From positions 625,001-689,000 of the forward strand of contig CALNXK010000095.1 of assembly GCA_942486035.1 (NCBI GenBank): DNA of 64,000 nt, written 5' to 3'. Within the stretch, counting starts at the first letter, position 1; each line of letters begins with the position of its first letter. The notes beneath the pieces are model-generated. The model ran no database searches, was not told where the DNA came from, and saw nothing but the letters and a program-made list of their open reading frames with translations. Shown here in pieces: positions 1-11,257 of the stretch. Source of the DNA: Porites lobata. Taxonomy: Eukaryota; Cnidaria; Anthozoa; Scleractinia; Poritidae. The translations under genes and the position numbers were made by a program.

Positions 1-520
1 TTTCACGCTGCTAAAGGTTTCATGGAGTCTGTAGTCAAATTAGTTTTTGTACATAAAAGTATATCGAAAGGGGCAACAATATATCGTCGTGAAAACAACA
101 CAACTTACTTCAAGTTGCCAGAAATATTTCGACAGTACATCTGCCATTATCAGTGTGTTACATATTTTGAATCATTACTGATTGCCTTTGAAGTCACTTA
201 TCCAATGTAACAAACGATGAAAAAAAAGGGCGCACGCCATTTAAACTTTAACGCTGATTGACGTTGAGGATGGCGCATGTATCGTCCAAACATGTCTGGT
301 AAATTGAAGGATAATATAAGTAATTTTTAACCCAATTTTCTGCCGATCTCAAATTTTGTTTTATTTTGTCATGCTTCTCTGAGCAAGGCCTTGGTACTGT
401 TACTGTTACTGTATCTTGGGACTTAACGGATAAATGAAGGTTTTATCTTTACTTTTTAACGTTGACTGAAATTTTCTTTTGAGTTATGATAAAAAAGGGC
501 AATCAGTTGTGATCAATTTA
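1..520. other. AT-rich intergenic stretch, no gene seen
   Basis: The only open frame of any size is a 62-codon plus-strand frame near the left edge (22-210). It has no family resemblance that I recognise. It could be chance, or the end of an exon of a gene outside the window. Confidence 0.5.
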
Positions 521-521
521 G

Positions 522-635
522 GCTTCTGGGAAACTGCCCACCTACCCCTCCCCTAAGCTAACATTAACAATTACTTTTCACTTTAGGCAAAATGATGGCT
601 TAGCGGAGGGGTAAGTGGGCAGTTTCCCAGAAACA
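522..635. repeat. Hairpin MITE, about 115 bp
   Basis: The two ends are near-perfect inverted repeats of about 35 bases. The left arm contains TTCTGGGAAACTGCCCAC and the right arm contains GTGGGCAGTTTCCCAGAA, separated by a short AT-rich centre. The arms run almost to the middle, so a single strand would fold into one long hairpin. I recall this as a frequent short repeat in coral sequence, but that is memory and not a search result. Confidence 0.85.
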
Positions 636-1100
636 TACAATACATTAGTCCGCATGTTGCATGCCATGCAGAATGGCATAACATAAATGCCTTTTTTTAA
701 TTCCCAGCCCCACAGCTAACAGAATTATTTGTCACGATACTACATTTGAGTGCACAACAGGAAATGCATTTTTTTCTTGCGCTTTTACATCATTTTTAGC
801 CTGTTTGACAGCGCCGGCTGAAAATTTCATAACCATGCTGAAACCTGGGACCTTTTTCTCGAAAGTACCAGTAAATTTTCGGGCTCGAGGGCAAATTTTA
901 GAATTAAAACCTGTTGAAAAGTAAAAAGGCTCCTAGCTCACAAACCAGTCAATTTTGTTTCGAGATCTGGTATCGGCCATTTGCAGTAGGGAGGCGTCCA
1001 ACTTGTCTGAGACTAGTCACTCAAGAAAAATCATTTATACAGAAATTCAACAGTTTATAACTTGTCACATGAAGAAGCACAATTTCTTGGCTTTTTTTTC

Positions 1101-1177
1101 AGATCTGGGTAGTGCTTCTGATTGGTTGAAACAAATTTCCCAGGCGGCACGACCAATCAGAAACACTACCCAGATCT
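1101..1177. repeat. 27-bp-arm inverted repeat
   Basis: AGATCTGGGTAGTG followed by CTTCTGATTGGTTG faces a reverse-complement copy ending in CACTACCCAGATCT, about 20 bases apart. It forms the left end of the 168-bp tandem duplication described separately. Confidence 0.8.
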
Positions 1178-1445
1178 AGGAAGTGACTCGTCATCAGTAT
1201 GGAATTTCTGCGCTCGTTTCGAAGACGTCATTTTGAGGTGAAACGAGTGGTGGTGTCGCGAAATGTCCGCTGTTTTCTCGGGCTTCTGATTGGTTGAAGC
1301 AAATTCCTCAAGCGGCACGACCAATCAGAATTACTATCCAGATCTAGGAAGTGACGCGTCATCAGTATCGAATTTCTGCGCTCGTTTCTAAGACTTCATT
1401 TGGCGGGAAAACCAGTTGCCAAATGTCCGCTGTTTTCTCGGGCTA
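1115..1445. repeat. 168-bp direct tandem duplication
   Basis: Two adjacent copies start at CTTCTGATTGGTTGAA (1115 and 1283), and both end in the same CCGCTGTTTTCTCGGGCT block. They are clearly similar but diverged, with small indels. Each holds ATTGG/CCAAT pairs and a TTTCTGCGCTCGTTTC block. No coding potential is apparent. Confidence 0.75.
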
Positions 1446-1746
1446 GACACTTGAACAGACCGCGAAACCACAAACAAATTATCTTGGCTGCTCGCTGTTG
1501 AGTGTTGTTAAACCTGATACGCTTTTACCTTTCCAGTTCAATAACACTCCAAAAAAACCCTGGTGTTTATGGTTTTCTGAGTTTTTTAGTAACAATTATA
1601 TAATAATGCAATTTTGGGGGAACTTGGGCTATGAGAAACTTTACGTGTTGGTTTCAGCTGCTGGTGATAATATTTGCTTTACTTTTTCTTTTATCTCATA
1701 TTATTCCAATCTTGCGTTGTAAAATGCTTGTATATACGGCAAATAA

Positions 1747-1774
1747 AGAATGAATGAATGAATAAATGAATGAA
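1747..1774. repeat. GAAT/AAAT microsatellite
   Basis: A short run of GAATGAATGAAT units with one AAAT interruption. Confidence 0.8.
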
Positions 1775-1799
1775 AACAGGATGCAATTTGTATTAATGG

Positions 1800-2229
1800 T
1801 ACGGTAAAACGGGCACCAACAACCAGCAACTTGATTTACAACATTGGTGCAAAACGAATTGAATAGCGATTTTGCGCATTTTACAGCCCACGAGTCAACT
1901 TTGTCCTGCAACAAACTGGGTTGTTGCAGAGAGCAGAAAGAAGTTATACGTTTTGCAACAAAATCTGCGCATGTTGTTTTACCTGCGCAAGGCAAACTTG
2001 TTTTGCAGGAAGTGACTAACTGAATGAAGTGAATAACTTCTATGTATGGCATGACTTCGGCGTAATTTTTTGACCAATGAAAGATCAGTATTCGCGCAAC
2101 TTGCAAAAACCTAACTCGTTGCAACATGTGTGAACGTGGGTGGTAAAATTAGCAACATCACTTTTCAACTCGTTTTGTAACAATGTTGCAAAACAGGTTG
2201 CAACTTTTTGTTGCCCGTTTTTCCGTAGC
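1800..2229 (-). mobile_element. TIR element, family copy 1 (about 430 bp)
   Basis: It begins TACGGTAAAACGGGCA and ends TGCCCGTTTTTCCGTA, giving terminal inverted repeats of roughly 20 bases. The interior is rich in TTGCAAC/GTTGCAA motifs. A second, inverted copy sits at 56541-56960. A 143-codon minus-strand open frame lies inside, but it resembles no transposase and I do not call it a gene. It is a non-autonomous DNA element by structure. Confidence 0.75.
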
Positions 2230-4881
2230 TTAACAACAACAAAGAACACAATATTTAGTTAGGAAAACTACTTTTTTCTTGATTTCTAAGAGAAAACAGT
2301 GATGGTTTTTTTTACAGATGCATTGTAACCATATTCTAGCTGTTCGATTCTAACTATTTTAGCTTAAAATCCAAGTCGTAGTGTTTTTCATGTCAGGTGC
2401 TCACTTTTTAGCTCATAGATATGGAGTAGAAAAAGATTAAATGATTATACTAACGTAACTTAATGTTTAAAATCACGGGAAGCTGCTATTAAAAAAGGAA
2501 TGAGAAATATTATATAATGGTAGAATTTTCCTAAAATAATAAAAAAGGCTCACTTTCGATTTTCAGAGAGCTGACTCTTGGTATTTGCCTATACCACGTC
2601 TTTAATTTAAGCTAAAAACTGCTTAAATGAAACACCTAAACCAAGTACGTTGTTGAGCACATCAGACCATTTCCAAGTTGCTGCATGCCTCTGTGTAGAA
2701 ACAAGGATCCTGCATAATATGAGAATGAATTTTTATTCGCACGTAAGTATGACAAATTTTCACAAGAAAGGCTGGCGAATGGCATATTCGTGAATGCTTT
2801 TTTAAATACTTTAGTACTCAATGATGCGTAAAAGCAAACCTTTCATCAATATTGGCACAAAAATATTGCTTCTAATATCCAGAAAAATATGGCTATTCAT
2901 CATATGCATCCTATATTTAAAAACCCACCATACTACATACATCCCTAACTAAATGAACAATTTCTGATCTCCAATTTGATTCCTTTCCAGCCTTGAGTAT
3001 TTGAAAGCAAAATGAAAGAATCAAAGGAGGATATTTTTTTCCACTGGATAAAAGTCTATCTGGTAGATAATGCAATCATGTACTCTAACAATTTCCACTG
3101 GATAGTAATTTGTCCAATGGATAGGATTTATAAACTTTCCAACAACGTGGATCTAGTTAAGTACATTGTAAGAACTTACAACATGATCGCAGGCAAAGAT
3201 TAGCAATCTTTTGAGCATGTCATTTTAGTCGCAGGTCTAGTGGAGGGGCCATTCTTAAGCTATTACTTTCCAGGCCAGGCCCTTTTGGATGAGCGGGTTC
3301 CCCACCAACTTAAAGATCTGAATCCGACAGCGGGTTTGCTAAATTATCTGGAATAAAATAGCCAATTACTAACTAGTTGAACTGTTACCCTAAAGAATAC
3401 TTATCCTCCTAACTAAAATAAAATGAAAAACTGCCATATCAACAGTGTCTGCATAATTTTTGGAGACCAGAAAACAAAAATATGCTGTTAGTTGTACACC
3501 TCTTTTTTCCAATTAAAATATACCCTGGGTGCCAGAGGTTTTTTTTCTTTCCTAATTTTCTCTCGAAGTGTTGAGAGAAGAAAAACCTCTGGTCACAGGA
3601 GTTACAAGTTTCATTTCCATGCAAATTTAGGGTCATATAACTCACCAAACCAGTTTGGAGCTGGTATGCATGTTTGTTTCCATTGACTCCGACAGCTGAG
3701 ATTTGATCGTATGTGGCTCTGCCTCTGCGATGCATGAAAATAGAATTGCCTGAAAGTTCACTTAGGGAGGAAAATGCTATTAAAATTGTCACATATTCCT
3801 TTGCAAAAAAAACACAATTTATGTTTCAACCATATAAAAAGGACAGAAGAACACACTCTGTAACTAGCTGCTTTTAGAAGCCAACACGCAGGATGACATG
3901 TATTTCCGGTCCATGATGCAATTATCACTGTAACAGGTCAAACTAAATATTGCCAGACAGAATGGCTAAGCAAAACAAAAGATTATTAGTTGCTGATTTT
4001 GTAGCAAATAAACAGCACCACGAACTATCAGAAATTAGGAGAAAAAAGACAAAACCCTGGCACCCAGGGTACTATCCATGAGAATCTAACATTGTGCAAA
4101 CAACACTGTAGAACTGAGAGCAGCATGACAAAGCAGGATAGGAAATCATCACATTCATTCAAAGTATGTCCTTTCATTGGATAAATCAAAACAAAGTCTC
4201 TTCCTCAAGCAACTTAGATTCAGTTGTCAGAAAAACTTTGCAAATTCGAAGTTGAACCAGAGATTGCTGAGCCACACTTCTAAAAAACACAGGAAGCTCT
4301 ATCTGAATTGTTTGTTAAGAACATCAAAACCAGTTTTCAGTCTCATGGGTTGAAGTTCTTTTTTGATGACGCCAATCACGTTTGCTGTTACATAGTTAAT
4401 TCCCTGCAGACATGGGAGTAACCAGTCGGTGACCCAGTTCAGATTCTGAACTGATTTCTCGCATGGAAATAAGGTTGCTTGCTTTTGTGACCAGAAGTCC
4501 TTTTTGGGAGATTTATCAAGCTGTGAGTATGGTTTATTTCGTCCTAGGTACTTCAAGAATGGGCCTCTGGAGTCAAGGTTAATAAAATTGATCTCTGTAT
4601 TTGGAACAGCTTTTTGCTTGCATTTTACTTTGCAAAAATCAAGATGATGAAACTGGTGATAATTAGTAAGAATATGGCATATAAGAAATTTATTTCCCCT
4701 TTCTTTACATTTACAAATGTATAATTTCCGCAATCCTCATTGCATGTGACCAGTTTGGATGTGATGCTCCTGTCAGGATTGTCAGCAGGATTGGCTATTA
4801 CATTCTGTTTGAAGCATCTTCCACTTACTCACATAGTAGAACTGAATTGGGGACAGGGCTGACATGTTTATCCATCATGGG
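2230..4881. other. Intergenic DNA downstream of BTB-Kelch gene 1
   Basis: AT-rich with only small scattered open frames. Positions 3521-3605 carry a short inverted repeat (ACCCTGGGTGCCAGAGG...), a truncated relative of the element at 28957-29154. A 144-codon minus-strand frame at 4299-4733 lies directly downstream of gene 1 and may be in its 3' UTR. Minus-strand AATAAA motifs near 4690 could serve as poly(A) signals for gene 1. Confidence 0.5.
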
Positions 4882-6648
4882 TTAAATGCACTTCTCTAAA
4901 ACATCTTTGTGAACTGATGCAATACAAGCTTTGTAGTGTATTTGCTTCCTCCTTTCTTCTCCATTTTCATTGGCAACAGGTATGGTGGTTTTTTCCTTCC
5001 ATTCATTTGTTTCAGAATCAAACATTTCAACTGACAACTCTCTCATTGTATAATGCTTGGCAGTACTCTTTAAGCCACCAATGACATACATAGCTCCGCT
5101 GAAGCACACCATGCTTGCAGAACGACGTGGTACGCAGAGGTTTCCCATCCGATGCCATTCATTGGTTGTTGGATTGTACACCTCACATGTATTCAGCAGT
5201 ATACTTCTCTGTTCTCTCATTTGAATTCCACCTGCAACATATATCCTGTCATTCATGGCTGCTCCAAATGCATCATGCCGTGCCTCATTCAAAGATGTGA
5301 CCTCTTCCAAAATCACAAAACCTGGATCAAACCTTTCCACTTTAGTTAATCCAGTTGCTGTGGTATTACTTCTGGTAGTGCCACCTATAATGTAAAGGTA
5401 TTGTCCATGTGCCACTCCACAAGCTCCCCATCGACTTCTAAAGCTCTCGTCTCCTTTTATTTCCCATTTGTTCATATCAGGAGCATATGTGAATATGGTG
5501 TTTTCCGGAACTTGTTCAGAATTGGTTAGAGCGTATAAGGATGAGTAACCATTCAGTATTGCCAAAGTAGAAAACTGTTCATCGTACTCAAAGTTTGTTT
5601 GAATTGAGCCCCACCAATTTGTGGAAGAAATATAGTATTCTGCTACACGTAAGTGGCCATCCACACACTTTTGTTTACTAAAGATGTATACTTTATCCTT
5701 GTATTGTATGGCAGCATGGTTTTGATGCTCAAAGGTCATGTTTGCCATCTGATACCACTCGTCTACACAGGGGATGTAACACAAGGCATTCCTGCCACCA
5801 CACACAAAAATTCCTTCAACTTTCACCTTCAAACAATTTCTTGGTGCTTTGGAAAGATTTTTGTCTGAGTTAACTAGGGATCTTAAGACAAAGTTCATGC
5901 ATTCGATATTCGTAGTAACAAGGTCTTCATTTACAAGTTTCTTTAGTAGAATGTCTTGTGATGAAGGTCTTAGGCGGACCTGGCGAATCAAATCAGGAAA
6001 ACAGCTTTCTCTCTCGCTTCTGTTGTGAGACACCCACTCTACAATTCCCGTGAATACCTCTTCCTCTGCTTCCACATTTATGTCATCACTAGACACCCAT
6101 TCCATTACTTGCTTCATGTCAAGGTTCAAAAAATCATCAGTTTTCAGCACATCACTGAAATTCAAATTGATCACGCTGCAACAGATTTCTGTCAGCTCCG
6201 TACAATGATACTTGTTAGCAAAGTAATAATTGAAGACACAATTTTCAACTGTCACTTTCTCTTTCAAAAATTCAACAGCCAATGTTTTTAATCCAGGTAA
6301 AAGAAGATAATCCGCTGTTGCGATCAAATTGTGGCAGCTTTCCTCGGTCACGGAAACATTTCCAGTGTAGATGTATTGTAGCACGTCTTCCATAACGGAA
6401 GCAGTCGCCTCTTCAAGCTTGATTTCGATCAGTTGTTCTTTTCTTTCTCTCATGTCGCTTTCCAAAAGCGAAAGGAAGAACGGACTGGCTGCAGCTAGAA
6501 TGACTTTGTAAGCTTTGAATTCCTTGCCGTTCACTGCAACTGTCACATCGCAAAAGGTTTCCTTTCTTCTCAGAGCATCGAGACGTTCAAGCAGGTCTTC
6601 ACGATGTTTTGCAGGATCTGCTGTCATAGGTTCAGTCAGGTCGGCCAT
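4882..6648 (-). CDS. BTB-BACK-Kelch protein, array gene 1 (588 aa, intronless)
   Basis: Predicted CUL3 ubiquitin-ligase substrate adaptor of the KLHL family. The BTB fold spans about residues 24-128, with the CDVTV strand at 33-37. BACK spans about 133-235, and a Kelch propeller runs from about 278 to 565 with repeated GG...Y...W blades such as YIIGG, IYVAGG and MYVIGG. The start chosen is the ATG of MADLTEPM, conserved in genes 2, 3, 5 and 6; an in-frame ATG 12 codons upstream exists but is not shared. Residue 47 is Tyr (FKAYKV), where KLHL proteins and array genes 4-6 have His. There are no introns or internal stops, and the length is typical for the family. The 1.4 kb upstream is shared with gene 3. 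The role is inferred from the family; the target is unknown. Confidence 0.95.
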   Translation of the reverse strand: MADLTEPMTADPAKHREDLLERLDALRRKETFCDVTVAVNGKEFKAYKVILAAASPFFLSLLESDMRERKEQLIEIKLEEATASVMEDVLQYIYTGNVSVTEESCHNLIATADYLLLPGLKTLAVEFLKEKVTVENCVFNYYFANKYHCTELTEICCSVINLNFSDVLKTDDFLNLDMKQVMEWVSSDDINVEAEEEVFTGIVEWVSHNRSERESCFPDLIRQVRLRPSSQDILLKKLVNEDLVTTNIECMNFVLRSLVNSDKNLSKAPRNCLKVKVEGIFVCGGRNALCYIPCVDEWYQMANMTFEHQNHAAIQYKDKVYIFSKQKCVDGHLRVAEYYISSTNWWGSIQTNFEYDEQFSTLAILNGYSSLYALTNSEQVPENTIFTYAPDMNKWEIKGDESFRSRWGACGVAHGQYLYIIGGTTRSNTTATGLTKVERFDPGFVILEEVTSLNEARHDAFGAAMNDRIYVAGGIQMREQRSILLNTCEVYNPTTNEWHRMGNLCVPRRSASMVCFSGAMYVIGGLKSTAKHYTMRELSVEMFDSETNEWKEKTTIPVANENGEERRKQIHYKACIASVHKDVLEKCI

Positions 6649-6703
6649 GTTGCCGGAAGTGATAGGCTTTGATTTGGAACACATTCCGGGAACATTGGGG
6701 ACT

Positions 6704-6934
6704 GGGGCCCGTTTCTCGAAAGTCCCGATAATTAACGGGCCCGGTAAGCTGTCTCCGTTTGCATTAAAGATCGAGGTTTCAATGGTTTTGCATCTAACAC
6801 GATAAAACTGTCAGTTAATGAAACAAAATGGAGTAGTTTACTAGCCAGGACCCGCGCTTTTATTCTTTACATTTCGATTTGAATATTTGATTTCGGGCCC
6901 GTAAAGTTACCGGGACTTTCGAGAAACGGGCCCC
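6704..6934. mobile_element. MITE with perfect TIRs, 231 bp, private to gene 1 flank
   Basis: The ends are perfect inverted repeats of about 24 bases starting GGGGCCCGTTTCTCGAAAGT. The equivalent site upstream of gene 3 reads straight through (GGGCACTGGACCGAAC), so this copy inserted after the U-block duplication. The site implies a short TG or TGG target duplication, compatible with a PIF/Harbinger-type element but not proof of it. A degenerate relative lies near 840-900. Confidence 0.85.
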
Positions 6935-7391
6935 TGGACCGAACAAAGTTTGTCGGGAATAAAGGTCGGAAACAGTCGGATGGAGTACGAATGACCTACG
7001 AGTGGACGACTTCTAATATACCGGCCTAGGTAATGTATAAAAATGCAAGAACTTGAGACCTTCTTCACGTTCTCGCGCTCCCGAATTCACTTCTCCGTTT
7101 CGGTAACACTTGCCTTGCCACGCTAGCCTGCAGAACAAGATTATTTTTTCGCTTTTTTTTAAGGCGAGCAAAGAAAAACGCGGGGCGGGTGTTGCTTCGA
7201 GTTTGTCTCGACTCTCGCGTCCTTCGCCCGCTCCAGTTTCGTCTTTGCTAGCCTGAAAAACGCAAAATTCTGTAAACCAGCTGGTTTCCCTGTTTTCCCA
7301 AAGCGGGTCATGCCATAATCCCCAGATGCGGCCTATGAGAAGATAAAGGGTCAAATTCCCCTGGGATCTTCATTGGGAATACCAATAAAGA

Positions 7392-7744
7392 GGAGAAGTG
7401 TGACGTCACGTTACCATGGTAACAAAATTTCTGGATCACAACAAGAGGGAGTTTTTGCAACGGCGACGGGGAACAGCAAACAAGCAATACTGGTTTAGAT
7501 TGGCAAAAGAACAACCTCACTTGCCCGCTTTATGGAGTAGGTAAGCACAACACAAATATTTTCTTGTTCTAAACTCAGAGATAATCCTTTCGCATTCAAC
7601 CCAGCAAATTTAGCCAACATTTCACAAAAATTTAAAATAAGATCGATAAAGTTGAAAGAGTTGAATCCACTTTTTAAGTGTCGTTTTGATTTGTTGTCAT
7701 TCAAAAACTTTGCTACCATGGCAACATGACTTAACGACTTCTCC
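7392..7744. mobile_element. MITE shared by U1 and U3 (copy in U1)
   Basis: The left end GGAGAAGTGTGACGTCACGT... is matched by the reverse complement of the right end (…ACGACTTCTCC), with TTACCATGGTAAC-type sequence inside each arm. The same element occupies the same place upstream of gene 3 (19827-20219), so it was there before the duplication. The left arm includes a perfect cAMP-response-like palindrome, TGACGTCA (7401-7408), also kept in U3. Confidence 0.75.
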
Positions 7745-8245
7745 TCTCTTTCCAGTGGATACTAGTTTAATAAGCCTCCTTTTGAAGGTAGCCGGCAGGA
7801 TTGATTATTATTTAGAGCGAGCAAAGTTTTGGCAGAGGAACTGGGAAGCTGTCCTGAGAATTGGGAGGAGACGCTTTGAAATCATATGATCAACAGTTTA
7901 CACCTTCTTTGGGTGGACTAATCACAGTGCCACCTCAGTAGATTATCACCATTACTAGAAGTCACAAAAACCCTATTGATTGAGGGGAGTTTATGTTGAT
8001 GGCAATGTGTTCAAAGAATATTTTGAGGTTATAGTTAAATGTTGTCCTACAGGGGAACTGATTTTACATTGAAGTAATCTGAAGGATCTTATAGCTTCAT
8101 TTACATCACATGATCAATATAACAGATTACTCAAGATGAGATAATGTATGACCTTGACTTTGTCAGTGACAGTAACACTTAAACCCTTTTTGAGAATTTC
8201 ATCAAAGAGGCCCATTTCCAGCTGAACACAACAGCGGCCTCATTA

Positions 8246-9976
8246 AGCCTCTGACCTTGTTCCTTTTATCCTTGCAGGGACGTAAACAACCCGTGACATA
8301 TTGTTTAAAAAGAGCAGGGGACATAGACGTTGGCCTTGTTCCTTCATCCTTGCGCATCCGTGGAAGAGGACGTAAAAAACCCGTGACATATTCAGACTTG
8401 CCTAGTCTCACGACTTTGTTGTGAGTCTCAGGATTAAAGGATCTGTCTCATGCTCTCACGAGTTGGCAACTGATTTCTCATGCTTTCTCGAAAAGTCAAA
8501 CTTTTGGAGCTGTAGCGTTCGCTCTTAAGTTAGATATCAATAGATAGCCAGCTCAACCCAAAGAAAACGCTTACCGGCCGCGTTTGATTACATTCTTTTA
8601 GCCTATCGCGACTCGCAGCTGCCACCAAATGTGTAGACTTCCTCTTTCTCTTGTTTCAAGATGGCGCCAACAAAACATGGAAATTACAACACCTAAGTCG
8701 TTACTGCTCCAGCTTTAAAGTGATACAGTGACTTCCAATATCCATTATCTCCACTGAAAGTCATTCCACTAGGAAATTTGGCACATCTCACGACTTTTCT
8801 CACTACTTTTCTTAGCTATAGGTTCAGAATCTCACATTTTTATCCTTTTGGGGCTTGGCAAGAGTGCATTTTTTTCAAAAAGAGTAGGGGATATGGATAG
8901 TCTATCTGACTTTGTGCCAGCATTGAGTGGGGTGAGCTTGGTGTGTTCAAAATTTGATCACATTTAATGTGGACTGAGGTGGCTGCGTAGCGTGCCTTCA
9001 CATGTCTAATCCCACCCCTCTGGTTCCTCCACAATTCAGCTGTTTGGTGCAAGTGAGGAAAGTTAGCACCCGTTTGTAAAGTCACAAGGGTGGACGAAAA
9101 GGAGAGCTTTATATCCTTACCCTCTACCCCTGCTCGCACGTCTCGCTTCGCATTCCTCTCGCTCGCGATTTCTTACAATATACTCCAAATAGATAGCATT
9201 CCCGCATTTATCTGGAGAAAGTACAGCCCACTCGGGAGGCGTTTAATCCTTTAAGCCCCAAAATCCACTTACAAATTCTCCAAACTGGTCTCTATACATT
9301 TCCAAAAAGAATAAGTAAAGAGAATAAAAAAAATAAATGCATTTTTTCTCAGCTGATTATTTAGTCAATTCTCACAACCTATTCTCTTGATTGTGTATAG
9401 ATATTATTAAGAGAAAATTGCTGTTTGTCACTCTTGGGGAAAAAATGGGAAAGGTGAATACACTGGTATGCACGAATGTGAAGGGCCTTCTTCGCGTTCT
9501 GGTGCTCTCAAATTCTCCTCTCCCTTTAGAGCGCTTACCACACAAGCTGGGGGAAACCATGGGTTGATTTAGATGGTCCCAAACCCCTCTCCCCCATTTT
9601 GTCTCAGATTGTGTAAAAATTGTAAATGAATTCCCAGTATAAAACATCTGTCGTCTATAAAGCTTTTACTTATTTGGATACAGATGCTTTCGGAGTTCTG
9701 TTACCAAAAAGTAAATTGTATCTACATGTATAGTTTAAGGGCTGGCAAGTCTCACACCCCCCGCTTTGTGAAAATTCTGAATTCACCCAGGGAAGGTGTC
9801 TATTTAAGAAATATGCTTAACATAATTTAAGCCACATCCTGTAATGACTTGAAAAAAATAAAACAAGTAAAAAGTGTAAACCACTACTTTTTTATTTGTC
9901 TCCTTAATCATAAAGTTATTATGTGGTTTATACTACCACATGAGAAATTTCTGCAATTTGATTGGCTTAGAACAGT

Positions 9977-10009
<33 letters not shown>

Positions 10010-11257
10010 GAAAATTACAACCTTTTGCGGGTAGTATGATAGTTGGCATAAATACCACTTGTGATATTTCAAATTGTCTCAAATTTCACTCACCTAACGG
10101 CTCATGAAATTACGTATAACAATTCTGCAATATCACTCGTGGTATTTATGCCAAATATCACTACTAATCATGCTATTACCTATACAAATACTATTTCACC
10201 CTCCCTAGAGTTAATCACGGATAAAAGCTAAATGTTAGTTCTCATAAATTTGGTAATTTTGTGATGAAATCCTAAGTGTATAGCATTCAAATAAAAGCTA
10301 ATCAGAGCAGTTCCTCTTCCATCACAACCGTTGTAAGTCAGTATTTAACAAACTGAAAATTATTAATTTTTCTTATTGATTTTTGATTTTAAGACTCTTG
10401 GGAAGGAAGGATTTTAAAATTACCCCTAAATTCAATGTTTAAAGTTTCTCCTATTCTTTACACAGATATATTCTTTACAAAGTATTATGTAATGTCTGCA
10501 ATAGGCCACTTCCGAGTTCCAAAACTCTCACTTTAAACGCTTGTGAAAAAAAGTTTTATTTGCATGAGAATAAAAAAATACTTTCATATCAATAGCTTCA
10601 CACTTAGCCTCGTTATGAAACAGAGGCTTGGGACAACTTGCAAATGGCCTATTGATGTCTGGAAAAATATGGCCACCCATCATAACTTTAAGGGGTGCTT
10701 AAGTTTAGTTTCTTCTGTTATAAAAATGTCAACTCCATTACATCACTCAGCAGCTGAACAACAAGCAAGAACAACATAAAATTTCCTAGGTTATTGTTTT
10801 TTTCAAACTTGGGTTCAAAATTCTACTGTATTTCATTGGTATGCACTTGTAGGAAAATGAACCTATTAAGGTAATGTCTGAAGAAAGACCAAATTTGTAA
10901 ACAGAAGAGTATGCATACTATGCTCCTTTTCCAAAACCTTGTTTGTTAAAAGAAGTTTATCAGGTTATATGGTAATGAACTTACTTTACCCATAATAGCG
11001 TGGCCAAATTTTGATTTTTTAAAAAATATTCACACTAGTGTTCAGAAGGTTGATGTGGGAACTTTGCTTCTAGGGGTCAGGCGAGCTAACTCATACCAAA
11101 ATCATGAGAAACAACCCTTAAAAAAAGAGATTGAAAGAGCATAAAACAAATACAGGGTCTGCCAATTTTCACAGTACAAATTTATGGTGGTTTGAATAAG
11201 AGCAAAATGAATTAAATCTTATGTAACTCTTCCACTTGCTGTGGACTAGCCTTGCAG
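8246..11257. repeat. Downstream block D2, duplicated at 14455-17518
   Basis: About 3.0 kb between U1 and the stop codon of gene 2 is repeated, nearly identical over long stretches, between 14455 and the stop codon of gene 3. For example, 9372-9660 matches 15601-15889 with only a few differences. It contains no convincing gene; the 91-codon minus-strand frame at 9372-9647 is copied with it and has no recognisable family. Confidence 0.9.
10045..10152. repeat. Inverted repeat hairpin inside D2
   Basis: GGCATAAATACCAC faces GTGGTATTTATGCC about 80 bases away, with further pairing inside (TGATATTTC / GCAATATCA). The same hairpin recurs at 16274-16381 in block D3. Confidence 0.8.

Larger units (their letters stand above)
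6649..8225. repeat. Upstream block U1, duplicated at 19313-20720
   Basis: The 5' flank of gene 1 matches the 5' flank of gene 3 over about 1.4 kb. Examples are the tract around TTTTTCACGTTCTCGCGC, the TGCTAGCCTGAAAAACGCAA block, and the later GCGAGCAAAGTTTTGGCAGA block. It includes one shared older MITE (7392-7744) and one private younger MITE (6704-6934). The promoter of gene 1 must lie here, but I see no clear TATA box near the start. Confidence 0.85.

Noticed and set aside
1696..2127. 143-codon minus-strand open frame
   Set aside because: It lies almost wholly inside the non-autonomous TIR element 1800-2229 and does not resemble a transposase.
4299..4733. 144-codon minus-strand open frame downstream of gene 1
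   Set aside because: No recognisable family or domain and no second copy near genes 2 or 3. It most likely lies in 3' UTR or intergenic DNA.
5115..6805. Plus-strand frames opposite gene 1 (and similar ones opposite genes 2-6)
   Set aside because: Antisense shadows of the BTB-Kelch coding sequence. They recur only because the sense genes are paralogous.
9372..9647. 91-codon frame repeated at 15601-15876
   Set aside because: Near-identity is explained by the D2/D3 segmental duplication of non-coding DNA, not by coding constraint.
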